Below the pieces are notes generated by a model. It had not been told where the DNA came from, searched no databases, and saw only the letters and a program-made list of their open reading frames with translations. Positions 32,154 through 41,221 of a stretch of DNA of 46,619 nucleotides are shown in pieces. This DNA is from an uncultured Porphyromonas sp. (GTDB taxonomy: Bacteria; Bacteroidota; Bacteroidia; Bacteroidales; Porphyromonadaceae), in contig CAJPPK010000012.1 of the NCBI GenBank assembly GCA_905372565.1, positions 1 through 46,619 on the forward strand. The letters run 5' to 3'. Numbering within the stretch: position 1 is the first letter of the stretch; each line of letters starts with the position of its first letter. Position numbers and translations under genes: made by a program.

Positions 32154-32600
32154 ATGAACGGAACTATTCAAGCGACAGGACTTCGCCAAGGGATCGTCGT
32201 AGACCTTTCCCCCGGCTATGTCACGGTGCGCATCCAGCAGCAGAGTGCTTGCCAAGCATGCCATGCCCGCGCCTATTGTGTCAGTAGCGAGTGTGCCGAG
32301 CGAGAGCTACGTCTCGAAACCGGCGGACACACCTTCGCCCTAGGAGAGATCGTCATGATCTCTGCAGAAGAGCGTGTAGGCAGGCTCGCAGTCCTACTCG
32401 CCTTCGTCCTCCCCCTTCTTCTTCTCGTCGGGAGTCTTGCCTTGACGCAGACCCTCTTCCCCGGGCTTAACGAAGGGCTCTCTGTCCTCGCTACCCTTAG
32501 TCTACTAGCGGGCTATTACCTGATCCTCTACACCTGCCGTGAGCGTCTCGGGAAGCGACTTCACCTCGAAGTCCTCCCGCTCTCTTCTACTCACGACTAG
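32154..32600 (+). CDS. SoxR-reducing/RseC-family protein
   Basis: A 148-aa membrane protein of the RseC/MucC family. Its N-terminal part holds four closely spaced cysteines (SACQACHARAYCVSSEC, about residues 37-53), likely to bind a metal or iron-sulfur cluster. Two membrane segments follow (about 83-105 and 112-130). In many bacteria this family precedes rnf genes and is linked to SoxR reduction or Rnf assembly. Here it begins the operon, 17 bases before rnfB. Confidence 0.88.
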   Translation: MNGTIQATGLRQGIVVDLSPGYVTVRIQQQSACQACHARAYCVSSECAERELRLETGGHTFALGEIVMISAEERVGRLAVLLAFVLPLLLLVGSLALTQTLFPGLNEGLSVLATLSLLAGYYLILYTCRERLGKRLHLEVLPLSSTHD

Positions 32601-32617
32601 CATACTACCCTAGCTAT

Positions 32618-33529
32618 ATGTTTACGACTATCCTTGTCCTCACCCTCATCGGTGTACTGGGGGCGGTCTTGCTCTACTTCGTCTCTCGGAAGTTTGAAGT
32701 CAAAGAAGACCCTCGCATCGCTGAAGTAGCCGAGGTGCTACCTCAAGCTAACTGTGGAGGATGTGGCTTCCCTGGCTGTGCCGCCTTTGCTGGAGCGTGC
32801 TGTAAGAGTGCTGATCTCGAAGGACTCTTCTGTCCCGTGGGCGGAAGCCCTGTGATGGAGAAGGTCAGTGGCATCCTTGGCCTAGTAGCTCAGAAGCAAG
32901 ACCCACTGATCGCAGTACCCCGCTGTAACGGGACGTGCGAAGCTCGCCCACGCACCAACATCTATGATGGAGCCGCCAGCTGCGCTGTAGCCTCTGCCCT
33001 CTACAAGGGAGACACCGACTGCTCCTGGGGCTGTGTAGGACTCGGCGACTGCGTCCGGTCCTGTAACTTCGATGCGATGGCGATGGATCCGGAGACTCGC
33101 CTTCCTCTCATCTTCGAAGACAAATGTGTTGCTTGTGGAGCCTGTGTCAAGGCCTGCCCCAAGACGCTCATCGAGCTCCGCAAGAAAGGACCGAAGGGTC
33201 GACGTATCTTCGTTAGCTGTCGCAATAAGGATAAAGGTGGGGCTGCGAAAAAGGCATGTGGTAATGCCTGCATAGGTTGCTCTCTCTGCTTTAAAGAGTG
33301 TAAGTTTGAAGCCATCACCATCGCAGACAACCTCTCCTACATCGACCATACGAAGTGTCGTCTGTGCCGTAAGTGTGTCTCAGTCTGTCCGACACATGCC
33401 ATCCATGAGCTGGGCTTCCCTCCTCCTAAGGAAAAGCCAGCACCTGCGGAGGAGAAAGCACCAGCATCAAGCACTCCGCCAGCTCCTGCTACACCGACAC
33501 CCAGCACACCATCCACGTCTCAGTCTTAG
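32618..33529 (+). CDS. rnfB: Rnf electron-transport complex subunit RnfB
   Basis: Iron-sulfur subunit of the ferredoxin:NAD+ oxidoreductase (Rnf), which couples electron flow to ion pumping. There is an N-terminal membrane anchor (about 4-23). The 4Fe-4S domain has Cys46, Cys49, Cys54 and Cys72 (NCGGCGFPGC). Several ferredoxin-type clusters follow (CVACGACVKACPK, CIGCSLCFKEC, CRLCRKCVSVCP). The proline-, alanine- and threonine-rich C-terminal tail (about 275-303) is low complexity and probably flexible. It lies 22 bases upstream of rnfC. Confidence 0.96.
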   Translation: MFTTILVLTLIGVLGAVLLYFVSRKFEVKEDPRIAEVAEVLPQANCGGCGFPGCAAFAGACCKSADLEGLFCPVGGSPVMEKVSGILGLVAQKQDPLIAVPRCNGTCEARPRTNIYDGAASCAVASALYKGDTDCSWGCVGLGDCVRSCNFDAMAMDPETRLPLIFEDKCVACGACVKACPKTLIELRKKGPKGRRIFVSCRNKDKGGAAKKACGNACIGCSLCFKECKFEAITIADNLSYIDHTKCRLCRKCVSVCPTHAIHELGFPPPKEKPAPAEEKAPASSTPPAPATPTPSTPSTSQS

Positions 33530-33551
33530 CCTCGTCTAGCTGTCTATACTT

Positions 33552-34889
33552 ATGCTACGCTCATTTCGCCTAGGAGGCATCCATCCTCCTGAAAACAAGC
33601 TCTCAGCCAAAGCTCCTATTGAGACACTTCCTCTGCCTAAGGAGGTCATCATCCCCATTGGTCAGCATATTGGCGCTCCCGCACAACCCGTCGTCCAGAA
33701 GGGAGACCTCGTCAAGGTCGGTACCATCATCGCTAAGACAGGAGGCTTCGTCTCTGCTAACATCCACTCCTCGGTCACGGGGAAGGTCACGAAGCTAGAT
33801 AGCTTCTTCGATGCAGGAGGCTACAAACGCCCTGCTATCGTGATCTCCGTTAGCCCCGAAGAAGAGCTATGGGAAGAGGAGATCGACCGCACCCCAGATC
33901 TCGTGAAGGAGTGTACACTCTCCAAGCAAGAGATCCTAGATCGCATCAGTTCGGCAGGCATCGTCGGGCTAGGTGGAGCGACTTTCCCCACGCATGTCAA
34001 GCTTGCTCCACCTCCAGGGAGTAAAGCAGAGGTACTCATCATCAATGCCGTAGAGTGTGAGCCTTACCTCACCTCCGACCATGCCCTGATGATGACTAAG
34101 GGAGACGAAATACTCGTAGGAGTGAGTATCCTCATGCGAGCCCTTGAGGTGAGCCGTGCAGTCATCGGGATCGAGAATAATAAGAAGGATGCTATCCTTC
34201 GTCTCTCTCAGCTAGCTATGGACTATCCAGGCATCGAAGTCATGCCACTGAAGGTACAGTACCCGCAGGGTGGAGAAAAGCAGCTCATCGATGCCGTCCT
34301 ACGCAAGCAAGTAAAAAGTGGTGCTCTCCCTATCTCTGCAGGAGCTGTCGTGCAGAATGTGGGTACAGTCTTCGCCGTCTATGAAGCGGTGCAAAAAAAC
34401 AAACCTCTCATCGAGCGTATCACGACAGTCACAGGCAAGCATCTTGAGAAGCCATCGAACTACCTCGCTCGTATCGGCACCCCTATCGGTCATCTGATCA
34501 CTGCCTCGGGAGGTCTACCCGAAGATACCGGTAAGATCATCGGAGGAGGGCCTATGATGGGTAAAGCGCTACTCTCTCCAGAGATCCCTGTGACCAAGGG
34601 AACATCAGGTGTCCTACTCCTGCCTCGGGAGGAATCCGTGCGACAGCCCATGCGTAACTGTATTCGCTGTGCCAAATGTGTGAATGTCTGCCCCATGGGG
34701 CTCAATCCCGCCTTCCTCATGCGTGACGTCCAGTATAGTGACTGGGAAGCTACCGAGAAAGGCTTCATCGTAGACTGTATCGAGTGTGGCTCTTGTAGCT
34801 ATACTTGCCCTGCTTCCCGCCCGCTCCTTGACTATATCCGCACTGGCAAGCAGAAAGTCACCGCCATCATCCGTGCACGCAAAAGCTAA
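33552..34889 (+). CDS. rnfC: Rnf complex subunit RnfC
   Basis: Peripheral NADH-binding, iron-sulfur subunit of Rnf. It has an N-terminal barrel-sandwich region (about 1-110). The Rossmann-type NADH/FMN segment has the glycine-rich GLGGATFPTHVK and VECEPYLTSDH. Two C-terminal 4Fe-4S motifs are CIRCAKCVNVCPMGLNP and CIECGSCSYTCPASRPLLD. The length of 445 aa is normal. It is followed by rnfD after 4 bases. Confidence 0.96.
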   Translation: MLRSFRLGGIHPPENKLSAKAPIETLPLPKEVIIPIGQHIGAPAQPVVQKGDLVKVGTIIAKTGGFVSANIHSSVTGKVTKLDSFFDAGGYKRPAIVISVSPEEELWEEEIDRTPDLVKECTLSKQEILDRISSAGIVGLGGATFPTHVKLAPPPGSKAEVLIINAVECEPYLTSDHALMMTKGDEILVGVSILMRALEVSRAVIGIENNKKDAILRLSQLAMDYPGIEVMPLKVQYPQGGEKQLIDAVLRKQVKSGALPISAGAVVQNVGTVFAVYEAVQKNKPLIERITTVTGKHLEKPSNYLARIGTPIGHLITASGGLPEDTGKIIGGGPMMGKALLSPEIPVTKGTSGVLLLPREESVRQPMRNCIRCAKCVNVCPMGLNPAFLMRDVQYSDWEATEKGFIVDCIECGSCSYTCPASRPLLDYIRTGKQKVTAIIRARKS

Positions 34890-34893
34890 TCCT

Positions 34894-35871
34894 ATGGACA
34901 AGCTCATCATCTCTCCCTCTCCCCATATCCATAGTGGCGATAGCATCGAGCGCAATATGTACGCTGTACTTATTGCCCTTGCACCTGCTTGCCTCGTATC
35001 GCTCTTCACTTTTGGGTTAGGCGCCCTAGTCGTCTTAAGTATCAGTGTCCTATCGTGCGTACTCGTCGAATGGGTGATCACGAAGTATCTCTTCCGCCGT
35101 CCAAGTACGATCGCTGATGGCTCAGCGATCCTCACTGGGCTACTCCTGGGGATGAACCTCCCCTCTAGTCTACCCTGGTGGATCGTCTTCCTCGGCGCAC
35201 TGATCGCTATCGGGGTAGGCAAACTCAGCTTCGGGGGGCTGGGAGGAAACATCTTTAACCCCGCCCTCGTAGGTCGTGTCTTCCTACTCATCGCCTATCC
35301 TGCCCAGATGACCCTTTGGCCTCAGCCTGGGCAATACCTCAGCTATACCGATGCCGTCACCTCAGCGACGCCTCTAGGCATCGCCAAAGGTATCCAAGCC
35401 TCTACGCCAGGGATGAGCTGGGATCAACTCCCCTCGACCTCTGATCTCCTCTTTGGACTGCATGGGGGAAGCCTCGGGGAAGTCAGTGCCATCGCCCTAC
35501 TTCTAGGCTTAGCCTTCCTCCTTTATCGTAAGGTGATCACCTGGCACATCCCTGTGTCTCTCCTAGGGACAGCATTCCTCTTCTCCGCCTTGATGCACTG
35601 GATCGATCCGACGCTCTATCCGACACCTCTCTTCCAGCTCCTCACGGGAGGGATGCTCCTCGGAGCGATCTTCATGGCCACAGACTATGTCACTAGCCCG
35701 ATGAGTGCACGGGGTCAATTGCTCTATGGGAGCTTGATCGGCTTGCTGACGATCCTCATTCGACTCTTCGGAAGCTATCCTGAGGGGATGTCCTTCGCTA
35801 TCCTTATCATGAATAGCTTTACGCCCTTGATCAACATGTACATTCGTCCGAAGCACTTCGGCGATCGCTAG
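34894..35871 (+). CDS. rnfD: Rnf complex subunit RnfD
   Basis: Integral membrane subunit of Rnf that carries covalently bound FMN. The frame is open from 34786, but the ATG at 34894 (MDKLIISPSPH), right after the rnfC stop, gives the standard N-terminus and a 325-aa protein with about nine to ten membrane segments. The flavinylation region reads DAVTSATPLGIAKG, with the modified threonine expected in SAT. Other family features are GLLLGMNLPSSLPWW and FGGLGGNIFNPALVGRVFL. Three bases separate it from rnfG. Confidence 0.95.
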   Translation: MDKLIISPSPHIHSGDSIERNMYAVLIALAPACLVSLFTFGLGALVVLSISVLSCVLVEWVITKYLFRRPSTIADGSAILTGLLLGMNLPSSLPWWIVFLGALIAIGVGKLSFGGLGGNIFNPALVGRVFLLIAYPAQMTLWPQPGQYLSYTDAVTSATPLGIAKGIQASTPGMSWDQLPSTSDLLFGLHGGSLGEVSAIALLLGLAFLLYRKVITWHIPVSLLGTAFLFSALMHWIDPTLYPTPLFQLLTGGMLLGAIFMATDYVTSPMSARGQLLYGSLIGLLTILIRLFGSYPEGMSFAILIMNSFTPLINMYIRPKHFGDR

Positions 35872-35874
35872 TCT

Positions 35875-36522
35875 ATGAAGAAGCTAAGCTCCACCCTACC
35901 GAATATGCTCCTTTCCCTCGGTGGGATCTGTATCATGGTATCCGGTATCCTCGCTCTAGTGAACCATGTCACCGCCGAGCCTATTGCCAAGGCTGAAATA
36001 GAAGCGAAAGTCGCAGCTATCCGAGCTGTCACACCTGCCTTTGATAACAATCCCTTTACTGAGCTCCAGCGTGTCCTCCCAGAAGGAGAAACCGATAGCC
36101 TTACCGTCTATCCTGCGAAGAAAGCAGGCAAGCTCGTAGGCTTCGCTATCGAGAGCTACACGCTCAAGGGATTCAGCGGACTGATCCGTACGATGATTGG
36201 ATTCGATGCCGAAGGTAAGCTCATCGACTTCGCTGTCCTCCAGCATGCCGAGAGCCCTGGACTGGGATCACGTATCTACGAATGGTACCATGAGAAGAGT
36301 GAGACCGGCGGTATCCGTGACCTGCGTGGACTGGATATGAAGACCGTCTCCCCTCTTACCGTCAGCAAGGATGGTGGCAAGGTCGATGCGATCACAGCTG
36401 CCACGATCAGCTCTCGTGCCTTTCTCGATGCTGTCAATCGTGCTTGGAAGACTTTCTCCACAGTACAGGGGCAATCGTCTTCAGTGAATACGGACGACAC
36501 AGCGCCCCAACAGCCTAAGTAA
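35875..36522 (+). CDS. rnfG: Rnf complex subunit RnfG
   Basis: Periplasm-facing FMN-binding subunit with one N-terminal membrane segment (about 10-32). The FMN_bind domain ends in DAITAATISSRAFLDAVN, containing the threonine that receives FMN. The segment GFSGLIRTMIGFDAEGKLIDFAV is typical. The protein is 215 aa. Its C-terminal glutamine- and threonine-rich tail is not conserved. It lies between rnfD and rnfE with short gaps (3 and 23 bases). Confidence 0.94.
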   Translation: MKKLSSTLPNMLLSLGGICIMVSGILALVNHVTAEPIAKAEIEAKVAAIRAVTPAFDNNPFTELQRVLPEGETDSLTVYPAKKAGKLVGFAIESYTLKGFSGLIRTMIGFDAEGKLIDFAVLQHAESPGLGSRIYEWYHEKSETGGIRDLRGLDMKTVSPLTVSKDGGKVDAITAATISSRAFLDAVNRAWKTFSTVQGQSSSVNTDDTAPQQPK

Positions 36523-36545
36523 CCTCTCTACTCCCTACCCGATCT

Positions 36546-37133
36546 ATGAAACCGCTTGACATCATCCGCAACGGCATCACGACGGAGAACCCCACCTTTG
36601 CACTTCTCCTGGGGATGTGCCCCACACTAGCTACGACGACTTCGGCTCTCAATGGGATGGCTATGGGGCTTGCGACCATGTTCGTACTCATCTGCTCCAA
36701 TACGGTCATCTCCCTCATCAAGTCCCTCGTGCCTGATGCTGTACGTATACCCTGCTTTATCGTCGTCATCGCTGGCTTCGTGACTATCGTGCAAATGCTG
36801 ATGCAAGCCTTCCTTCCCAGTCTCTATGCCTCGCTAGGGCTCTTCATTCCCTTGATCGTCGTGAACTGTATCGTGCTTGGGCGTGCTGAGGCTGTTGCTG
36901 CCAAGCAGGGAGTAGCACATGCTAGTCTCGATGGGGTCGGGATAGGCCTTGGCTTCACCCTCTCCTTAACGGTGCTAGGTATGCTTCGTGAGCTTCTCGG
37001 TAGTGGAGCTGTCTTCTCCCTCCAAGTCTATCCAAAGGAATATGGGGCACTACTCTTTGTCCTCGCACCGGGTGCTTTCCTTGTCCTAGGCTATCTCATC
37101 GCCCTGAAGAACCACCTCAGCACTAAGAAGTAA
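36546..37133 (+). CDS. rnfE: Rnf complex subunit RnfE
   Basis: Integral membrane subunit, 195 aa with six hydrophobic segments. It is homologous to RnfA and forms the electron- and ion-conducting core with it. Typical motifs are NPTFALLLGMCPTLATTTSALNG and LFIPLIVVNCIVLGRAEA, the second carrying the cysteine that holds the membrane iron-sulfur cluster. It is followed by rnfA after 5 bases. Confidence 0.95.
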   Translation: MKPLDIIRNGITTENPTFALLLGMCPTLATTTSALNGMAMGLATMFVLICSNTVISLIKSLVPDAVRIPCFIVVIAGFVTIVQMLMQAFLPSLYASLGLFIPLIVVNCIVLGRAEAVAAKQGVAHASLDGVGIGLGFTLSLTVLGMLRELLGSGAVFSLQVYPKEYGALLFVLAPGAFLVLGYLIALKNHLSTKK

Positions 37134-37138
37134 ACGCT

Positions 37139-37720
37139 ATGGTACACTATCTGCTTCTCTTCGTGGCGGCCGTTTTCGTCAATAACGTCGTCCTCTCCCA
37201 ATTCCTCGGTATCTGTCCCTTCCTCGGTGTATCGAAGAAGGTCGATACAGCCACAGGGATGGGTGCTGCCGTGACCTTCGTCCTAGCGATCTCGACACTC
37301 TGTACCTTCCTCCTGCAGAAGTTCGTCCTAGAGCCTCTGGGTATGGAGTACATGCAGACGATCTCCTTCATCCTCGTCATCGCCGCACTCGTGCAGATGG
37401 TGGAGATCATCCTGAAGAAGGTCTCACCCGCTCTCTACCAAGCTCTCGGTGTCTTCCTTCCGCTGATCACGACGAACTGCTGTGTCCTCGGTGTAGCGAT
37501 CCTAGTCATCCAAAAGGACTTTAACCTCCTCGAAAGTGTCGTCTATGCCATTTCCATTGCCTTAGGCTTCACCTTAGCGCTAGTTGTCTTCGCTGGCATC
37601 CGTGAGCAACTCAGTCGCACGGAGCTACCCGAGAGTATGCGAGGCATCCCCATTGCTCTCATCTCCGCAGGCATCCTTGCCATGGCTTTCATGGGCTTCA
37701 GCGGTATGGTGAAGATGTAA
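37139..37720 (+). CDS. rnfA: Rnf complex subunit RnfA
   Basis: Integral membrane subunit, 193 aa with six hydrophobic segments. Family signatures are NNVVLSQFLGICPFLGVSKK near the start and GVFLPLITTNCCVLGVAI in the middle, each with the cluster-binding cysteine. It is the last gene of the operon, and a strong terminator follows. The order rnfB-C-D-G-E-A is the usual one for Rnf operons of Bacteroidetes. Confidence 0.96.
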   Translation: MVHYLLLFVAAVFVNNVVLSQFLGICPFLGVSKKVDTATGMGAAVTFVLAISTLCTFLLQKFVLEPLGMEYMQTISFILVIAALVQMVEIILKKVSPALYQALGVFLPLITTNCCVLGVAILVIQKDFNLLESVVYAISIALGFTLALVVFAGIREQLSRTELPESMRGIPIALISAGILAMAFMGFSGMVKM

Positions 37721-37746
37721 AAGCACACAAGTCCCCTCCCCATACG

Positions 37747-37790
37747 ATACCGGCCAGCCCGCATCTGCGAGCTGGCCGGTATTATTTTCT
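37747..37790. terminator. Terminator of the rnf operon
   Basis: ATACCGGCCAGC pairs with GCTGGCCGGTAT, then TATTTTC. It lies between convergent genes and may also stop the KAP-gene transcript. Confidence 0.88.
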
Positions 37791-37843
37791 CTCTGTAAAG
37801 GGGAAGGAGGGATCCCCGTCGTCCCCGCCGTAGCACCATAACC

Positions 37844-40615
37844 TTACCCCTCGGAGCTAGCCTGCTGGCGCTCCCGTTCCTCTTGGGCTAAGACTGCTCG
37901 ATATACATAGTCGAAGCTCTCCCAATCAGCTTCTTCATCTGGAAGGGGATCAATATACCTTACAGGGTTTCCTTCAGGTATACTCCTCGCATAATCTAGA
38001 ACATACCTATATTTCTTATCCTCTATCAAGTCTAGCCATGCATCAAGGGAGAGCCCTTGCTCCTCTATCTGATTTAATAGAGCCTTATCAACGGACAGCT
38101 TAAGCTTGACTATAGTAAGAGAATAATAAGCATATGACTGATCTAAAACCACCCATATACACCCATCTGGATACTTCTTTATCAAGGAGACAAGAGCCTG
38201 AAGAGCTTGCTTAATGTATGAAGGATGCCTATTCATATAACCTTTGGAGAGGAAGCTTCGAACACCTGAGACACCATCAGTAGGCCTCCACTGCTCATAG
38301 TAAACCCTCTGACACTCCAGCAGTATCTTCGAAATCTCCTTGATAGAGTAGATACACGTCTGGGAAGAACCGTCCTTTTTTGGAGCAATCTCATCAAGCA
38401 AGTCTGACATCCATTTAGGGTTCTCTTCAACAACAAAAGTGAGCATTGGCTCCAATAAGGACTTATAGCTCGGAAGATCTGGAGTAACATGAAGCTCTTT
38501 ATACTTCTCATACCGATCTAAAGAAAAGAACTCGAAAAGTTCCTCTTTCAGGAGCTTAGCCTTCCTCTCGGGTAGGTTCCCTTTAAAGTCCATATACGCC
38601 ATAGCCTTAATTGCCTCAGCTTGAACCACTATCCCTTGATAAAAAGAGCTCGCTAAATAGAGGACGGCATCAACGACATACCCTACCCCTTGCTTTTCGA
38701 TCAGGTTATCAATATCCATAAGAAGGGTCCCCTTTCTCACAGAGAGGATTATTCCCAATAAAACCTGCCCGTAAACACTACCTCTCAGGAAGTCAGCTCC
38801 TCTAAAGTAAGTATCAAACCGCAACACATTGCGAAGAGAGAGCCGCCTCGGATCCGTCTCTTCCTCTTCTGGACTCGGAGCGAACAACCTCTCTAGGATA
38901 CTTTTGCTTCCTTTCCATTGAGACACTTGCTTAAGCTCTTCCTCATAACTTGGGATAAGCACATAGGTCTGGGTAGGAACATCTAGTTGTAAGATTCGTC
39001 TTGACTGCAGAGCTAAGTAAATACCAAAATCTTTGTAGCAAAGCAAATAGAGCAAGAAGTAATCTCTACAATCCACCTCTCTAAACGCCCCATTATAGCG
39101 GGGAATAACCAGATTAAGATAACGCTTGAGATCCCTCATCGAATTCAAGGATTCTACGACTGTACTTCCGACCTCCTCCCAGCTCCCTTGAAATTTTTCA
39201 TACTTCATAGGAGAACCATCCTTTACTCTCATTAGCAATTCCCTCCTCATATGTTGCCCCAGCATTCCCTTATTTGGCCATGGCAGGGGAAATTCCCAGG
39301 AGATATACTTATCAATAAAGGAATGAGCAAGACCATGCTCTAGGTGCTTCTTCAGCACATTGTTCACATACACCTTATCATAGGCTACGATGAAGACCGT
39401 ATTGGAAAAGGAGGCGTTGCGATCCATAAGCTTGAGGACTTCTAGTATTTCTTCTCCTGAGAGACGGTCTAGATCATCTAGAAGGACATATACCCGCTTA
39501 CCGAGCTCTCTAAGGGTATGATTGACCGCTTCCTGCTCTTTTCCCGGAAGAAGTAGAGTGAGGAGCGAACCTAGAGGACGGGTCCATGCATATTGATTCA
39601 GCAGTCCTAGATGCTTGGTATACCGAGCAAGCAAGAGGCCAAAGCCTAAGTAATGCCGAGATAACTCCTTCGCAAAGGTATCAAAGAAATCCTCTGGGAT
39701 CGAGGAGATCGACTTCGAGCCACGAGGGTTGAAAGGAATAATGATCCCACCATCCCGCTCTAATCGTTTTCTCAAGAGGTTAATAAACGAACTCTTCCCA
39801 CTCCCCCAAGGGGCAATAACTCCGACCGTCAAAGCCCCCTTACTCAGATCTAACGCTTGCAGATTCTCGCGAACAACCCAAGTCATCATAACAAAGCCCA
39901 ACGAGTCATCCTCCTCACTTTCTATGGTATCATCAGGATCAATAGCTTGAGAACTCGGTTCCATCTCCTTTGGAGCTTCTTCTTTACTATCAGACTGTAG
40001 TCTGTAGCCCCATCGGTATAGAATGAGATAGGTAAGCAGCCAAGAACCCACAGCCATACTAAGGCTCAAGAGAGCCCACACGAAGGAAGGGCTTCCTTGT
40101 GCTTGAGGCACGAAATAAAGAACGCCACAAAGGAGTAGTAGAACTAAGCCTAGGAAGAAGCGATCTTTCTTCGACCTTGATCTAAGAGCGACAGCTACAG
40201 CCCCTCCCCAAGGAATTAGCAAGAGATCCGACCAAGCTAGCTTCCTTAAGTAAGGGATCTCCCAAAACGAGAAAGAGATCGGCCAAAACGAGAAAGTACC
40301 TTCCCAATGCCTATAGTACAGATAGACCCCGAGCAAGAGAATGAGCCACAAGGAGACGGAGCGAGGTACATAGATCTTCCGATAATCCCATTCCCGCTTA
40401 AGCAGGTAGCCAGCAAGGAGGAGAACTAATCCACCGAACCAATCTGGCGATAGATGGGATAAGCAAGTCGACTCGATGAAGCTGAGTAGTGTCAAGAGGG
40501 GCTTCTGGAGCATACCAAAGTCCACGGCTAGGACGACTACGAGGATGATATTCTTTGACCATACTTGGCGCGTGTCTATTATCCATGTTTTGAATGAAGT
40601 CCTGGTGCGACTCAT
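37844..40615 (-). CDS. KAP-family P-loop NTPase with N-terminal membrane segments
   Basis: A 923-aa protein of the KAP NTPase family (named after Kidins220/ARMS and PifA). About six hydrophobic segments lie in residues 20-200. An acidic linker (about 205-240) precedes the NTPase domain, with Walker A APWGSGKSS (about 268-276) and Walker B VYVLLDDLDRL (about 375-385). A long C-terminal region (about 550-923) shows no family I recognise. Some bacterial KAP proteins, such as PifA, exclude phages. Others are uncharacterised, so a defence role is possible but not shown. The C-terminal coding part is A+T-rich (hand counts of 60-base lines: 19, 24 and 26 G+C) compared with 30 of 60 in the NTPase core, suggesting a mosaic or transferred gene. 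No partner gene is adjacent. Confidence 0.85.
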   Translation of the reverse strand: MSRTRTSFKTWIIDTRQVWSKNIILVVVLAVDFGMLQKPLLTLLSFIESTCLSHLSPDWFGGLVLLLAGYLLKREWDYRKIYVPRSVSLWLILLLGVYLYYRHWEGTFSFWPISFSFWEIPYLRKLAWSDLLLIPWGGAVAVALRSRSKKDRFFLGLVLLLLCGVLYFVPQAQGSPSFVWALLSLSMAVGSWLLTYLILYRWGYRLQSDSKEEAPKEMEPSSQAIDPDDTIESEEDDSLGFVMMTWVVRENLQALDLSKGALTVGVIAPWGSGKSSFINLLRKRLERDGGIIIPFNPRGSKSISSIPEDFFDTFAKELSRHYLGFGLLLARYTKHLGLLNQYAWTRPLGSLLTLLLPGKEQEAVNHTLRELGKRVYVLLDDLDRLSGEEILEVLKLMDRNASFSNTVFIVAYDKVYVNNVLKKHLEHGLAHSFIDKYISWEFPLPWPNKGMLGQHMRRELLMRVKDGSPMKYEKFQGSWEEVGSTVVESLNSMRDLKRYLNLVIPRYNGAFREVDCRDYFLLYLLCYKDFGIYLALQSRRILQLDVPTQTYVLIPSYEEELKQVSQWKGSKSILERLFAPSPEEEETDPRRLSLRNVLRFDTYFRGADFLRGSVYGQVLLGIILSVRKGTLLMDIDNLIEKQGVGYVVDAVLYLASSFYQGIVVQAEAIKAMAYMDFKGNLPERKAKLLKEELFEFFSLDRYEKYKELHVTPDLPSYKSLLEPMLTFVVEENPKWMSDLLDEIAPKKDGSSQTCIYSIKEISKILLECQRVYYEQWRPTDGVSGVRSFLSKGYMNRHPSYIKQALQALVSLIKKYPDGCIWVVLDQSYAYYSLTIVKLKLSVDKALLNQIEEQGLSLDAWLDLIEDKKYRYVLDYARSIPEGNPVRYIDPLPDEEADWESFDYVYRAVLAQEERERQQASSEG

Positions 40616-40665
40616 AGCTAGGAAGATGTATTAGGGAGGTAATAAATGAGGGACTAGTATCAGAG

Positions 40666-40697
40666 CAAAGGTAGCGGTTTAGAAAAGAGCTGACAAG
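40666..40697 (-). promoter_or_regulatory. Promoter of the KAP NTPase gene
   Basis: Minus-strand TACCTTTG at 40673-40666, with CTTG at 40697-40694 and a 20-base spacer. It lies 51 bases upstream of the ATG. Confidence 0.65.
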
Positions 40698-40808
40698 AGT
40701 TTTCTTATAGACTTTCCTCTTGGCCATATAGAGGATAAAAAGATAGAAGAATCACCTATCTTACATAACGTTTCTTTCCCCTAAAGAAGGACTAGGAGTA
40801 AAGGCAAA

Positions 40809-40877
40809 GAGGCAACAGTAGTGCCTCTTCGGGGGCAACAGTGTTGCCTCTCGAGAGGCACTACTGTTGCCCCAAGG
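40809..40877. repeat. 23-bp tandem dyad array (locus C)
   Basis: Three units start at 40809, 40832 and 40855. Cores are GGCAACAGTAGTGCC, GGCAACAGTGTTGCC (a perfect palindrome except for its centre) and the inverted GGCACTACTGTTGCC. The CTAGTTG end motif seen in the other members is missing, so this looks like a shortened copy. It lies upstream of the KAP-gene promoter and downstream of the candidate structured RNA. Confidence 0.8.
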
Positions 40878-40914
40878 AGGTATAAAGACAAGAACAAAGA
40901 GAAGGAAATCGGAG

Positions 40915-41100
40915 GAAAAAGAAAAGCCCCCGTAGCGGATATGAACTTGCGATACGGGGGCTATCGTTGATGCCCGGTGAAGACCGGGCTCGTGGACAAC
41001 GAGTCAAGTAAGACCTTGACCTATACAAGCGTTGAGAGGCATTAGGAGTAAAGAGCAGATACTTGTCTGGAGTATTCCATCAGATAGAGCTCTATCCGCA
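40915..41100 (-). ncRNA. Candidate structured RNA with its own terminator
   Basis: On the minus strand a series of hairpins runs from GATAGAGCTCTATC (41096-41083), CAGACAAGTATCTG (41069-41056), GTCAAG/CTTGAC (41020-41003) and CTCGT/ACGAG (41003-40989) to GCCCGGT/ACCGGGC (40989-40972). It ends in AGCCCCCGTA/TACGGGGGCT (40962-40925) followed by TTTTCTTTTT, a rho-independent terminator. It lies between the groEL terminator and the KAP promoter with no reading frame. I do not recognise a known RNA family, and no promoter is clear, so the 5' end is uncertain. Confidence 0.45.
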
Positions 41101-41155
41101 TCTAATCATCGCTAAAGGGAGATACAGTTCTCTTCTAGGATAATTAACTCACAAA

Positions 41156-41192
41156 CTACGCCCCGCCTTCGTTGGACGAAAGCGGGGCGTAG
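41156..41192 (-). terminator. Terminator of groES-groEL
   Basis: On the minus strand CTACGCCCCGC (41192-41182) pairs with GCGGGGCGTAG (41166-41156), about 30 bases after the groEL stop. It is followed by only a short T-run (TTTG). Confidence 0.8.
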
Positions 41193-41221
41193 CTATAATT
41201 TAGAGGAGTGTTACTTGGGGG

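Noticed and set aside
40925..40962. Plus-strand terminator
   Set aside because: The T-run lies only on the minus-strand side, so the hairpin was assigned to a minus-strand transcript.
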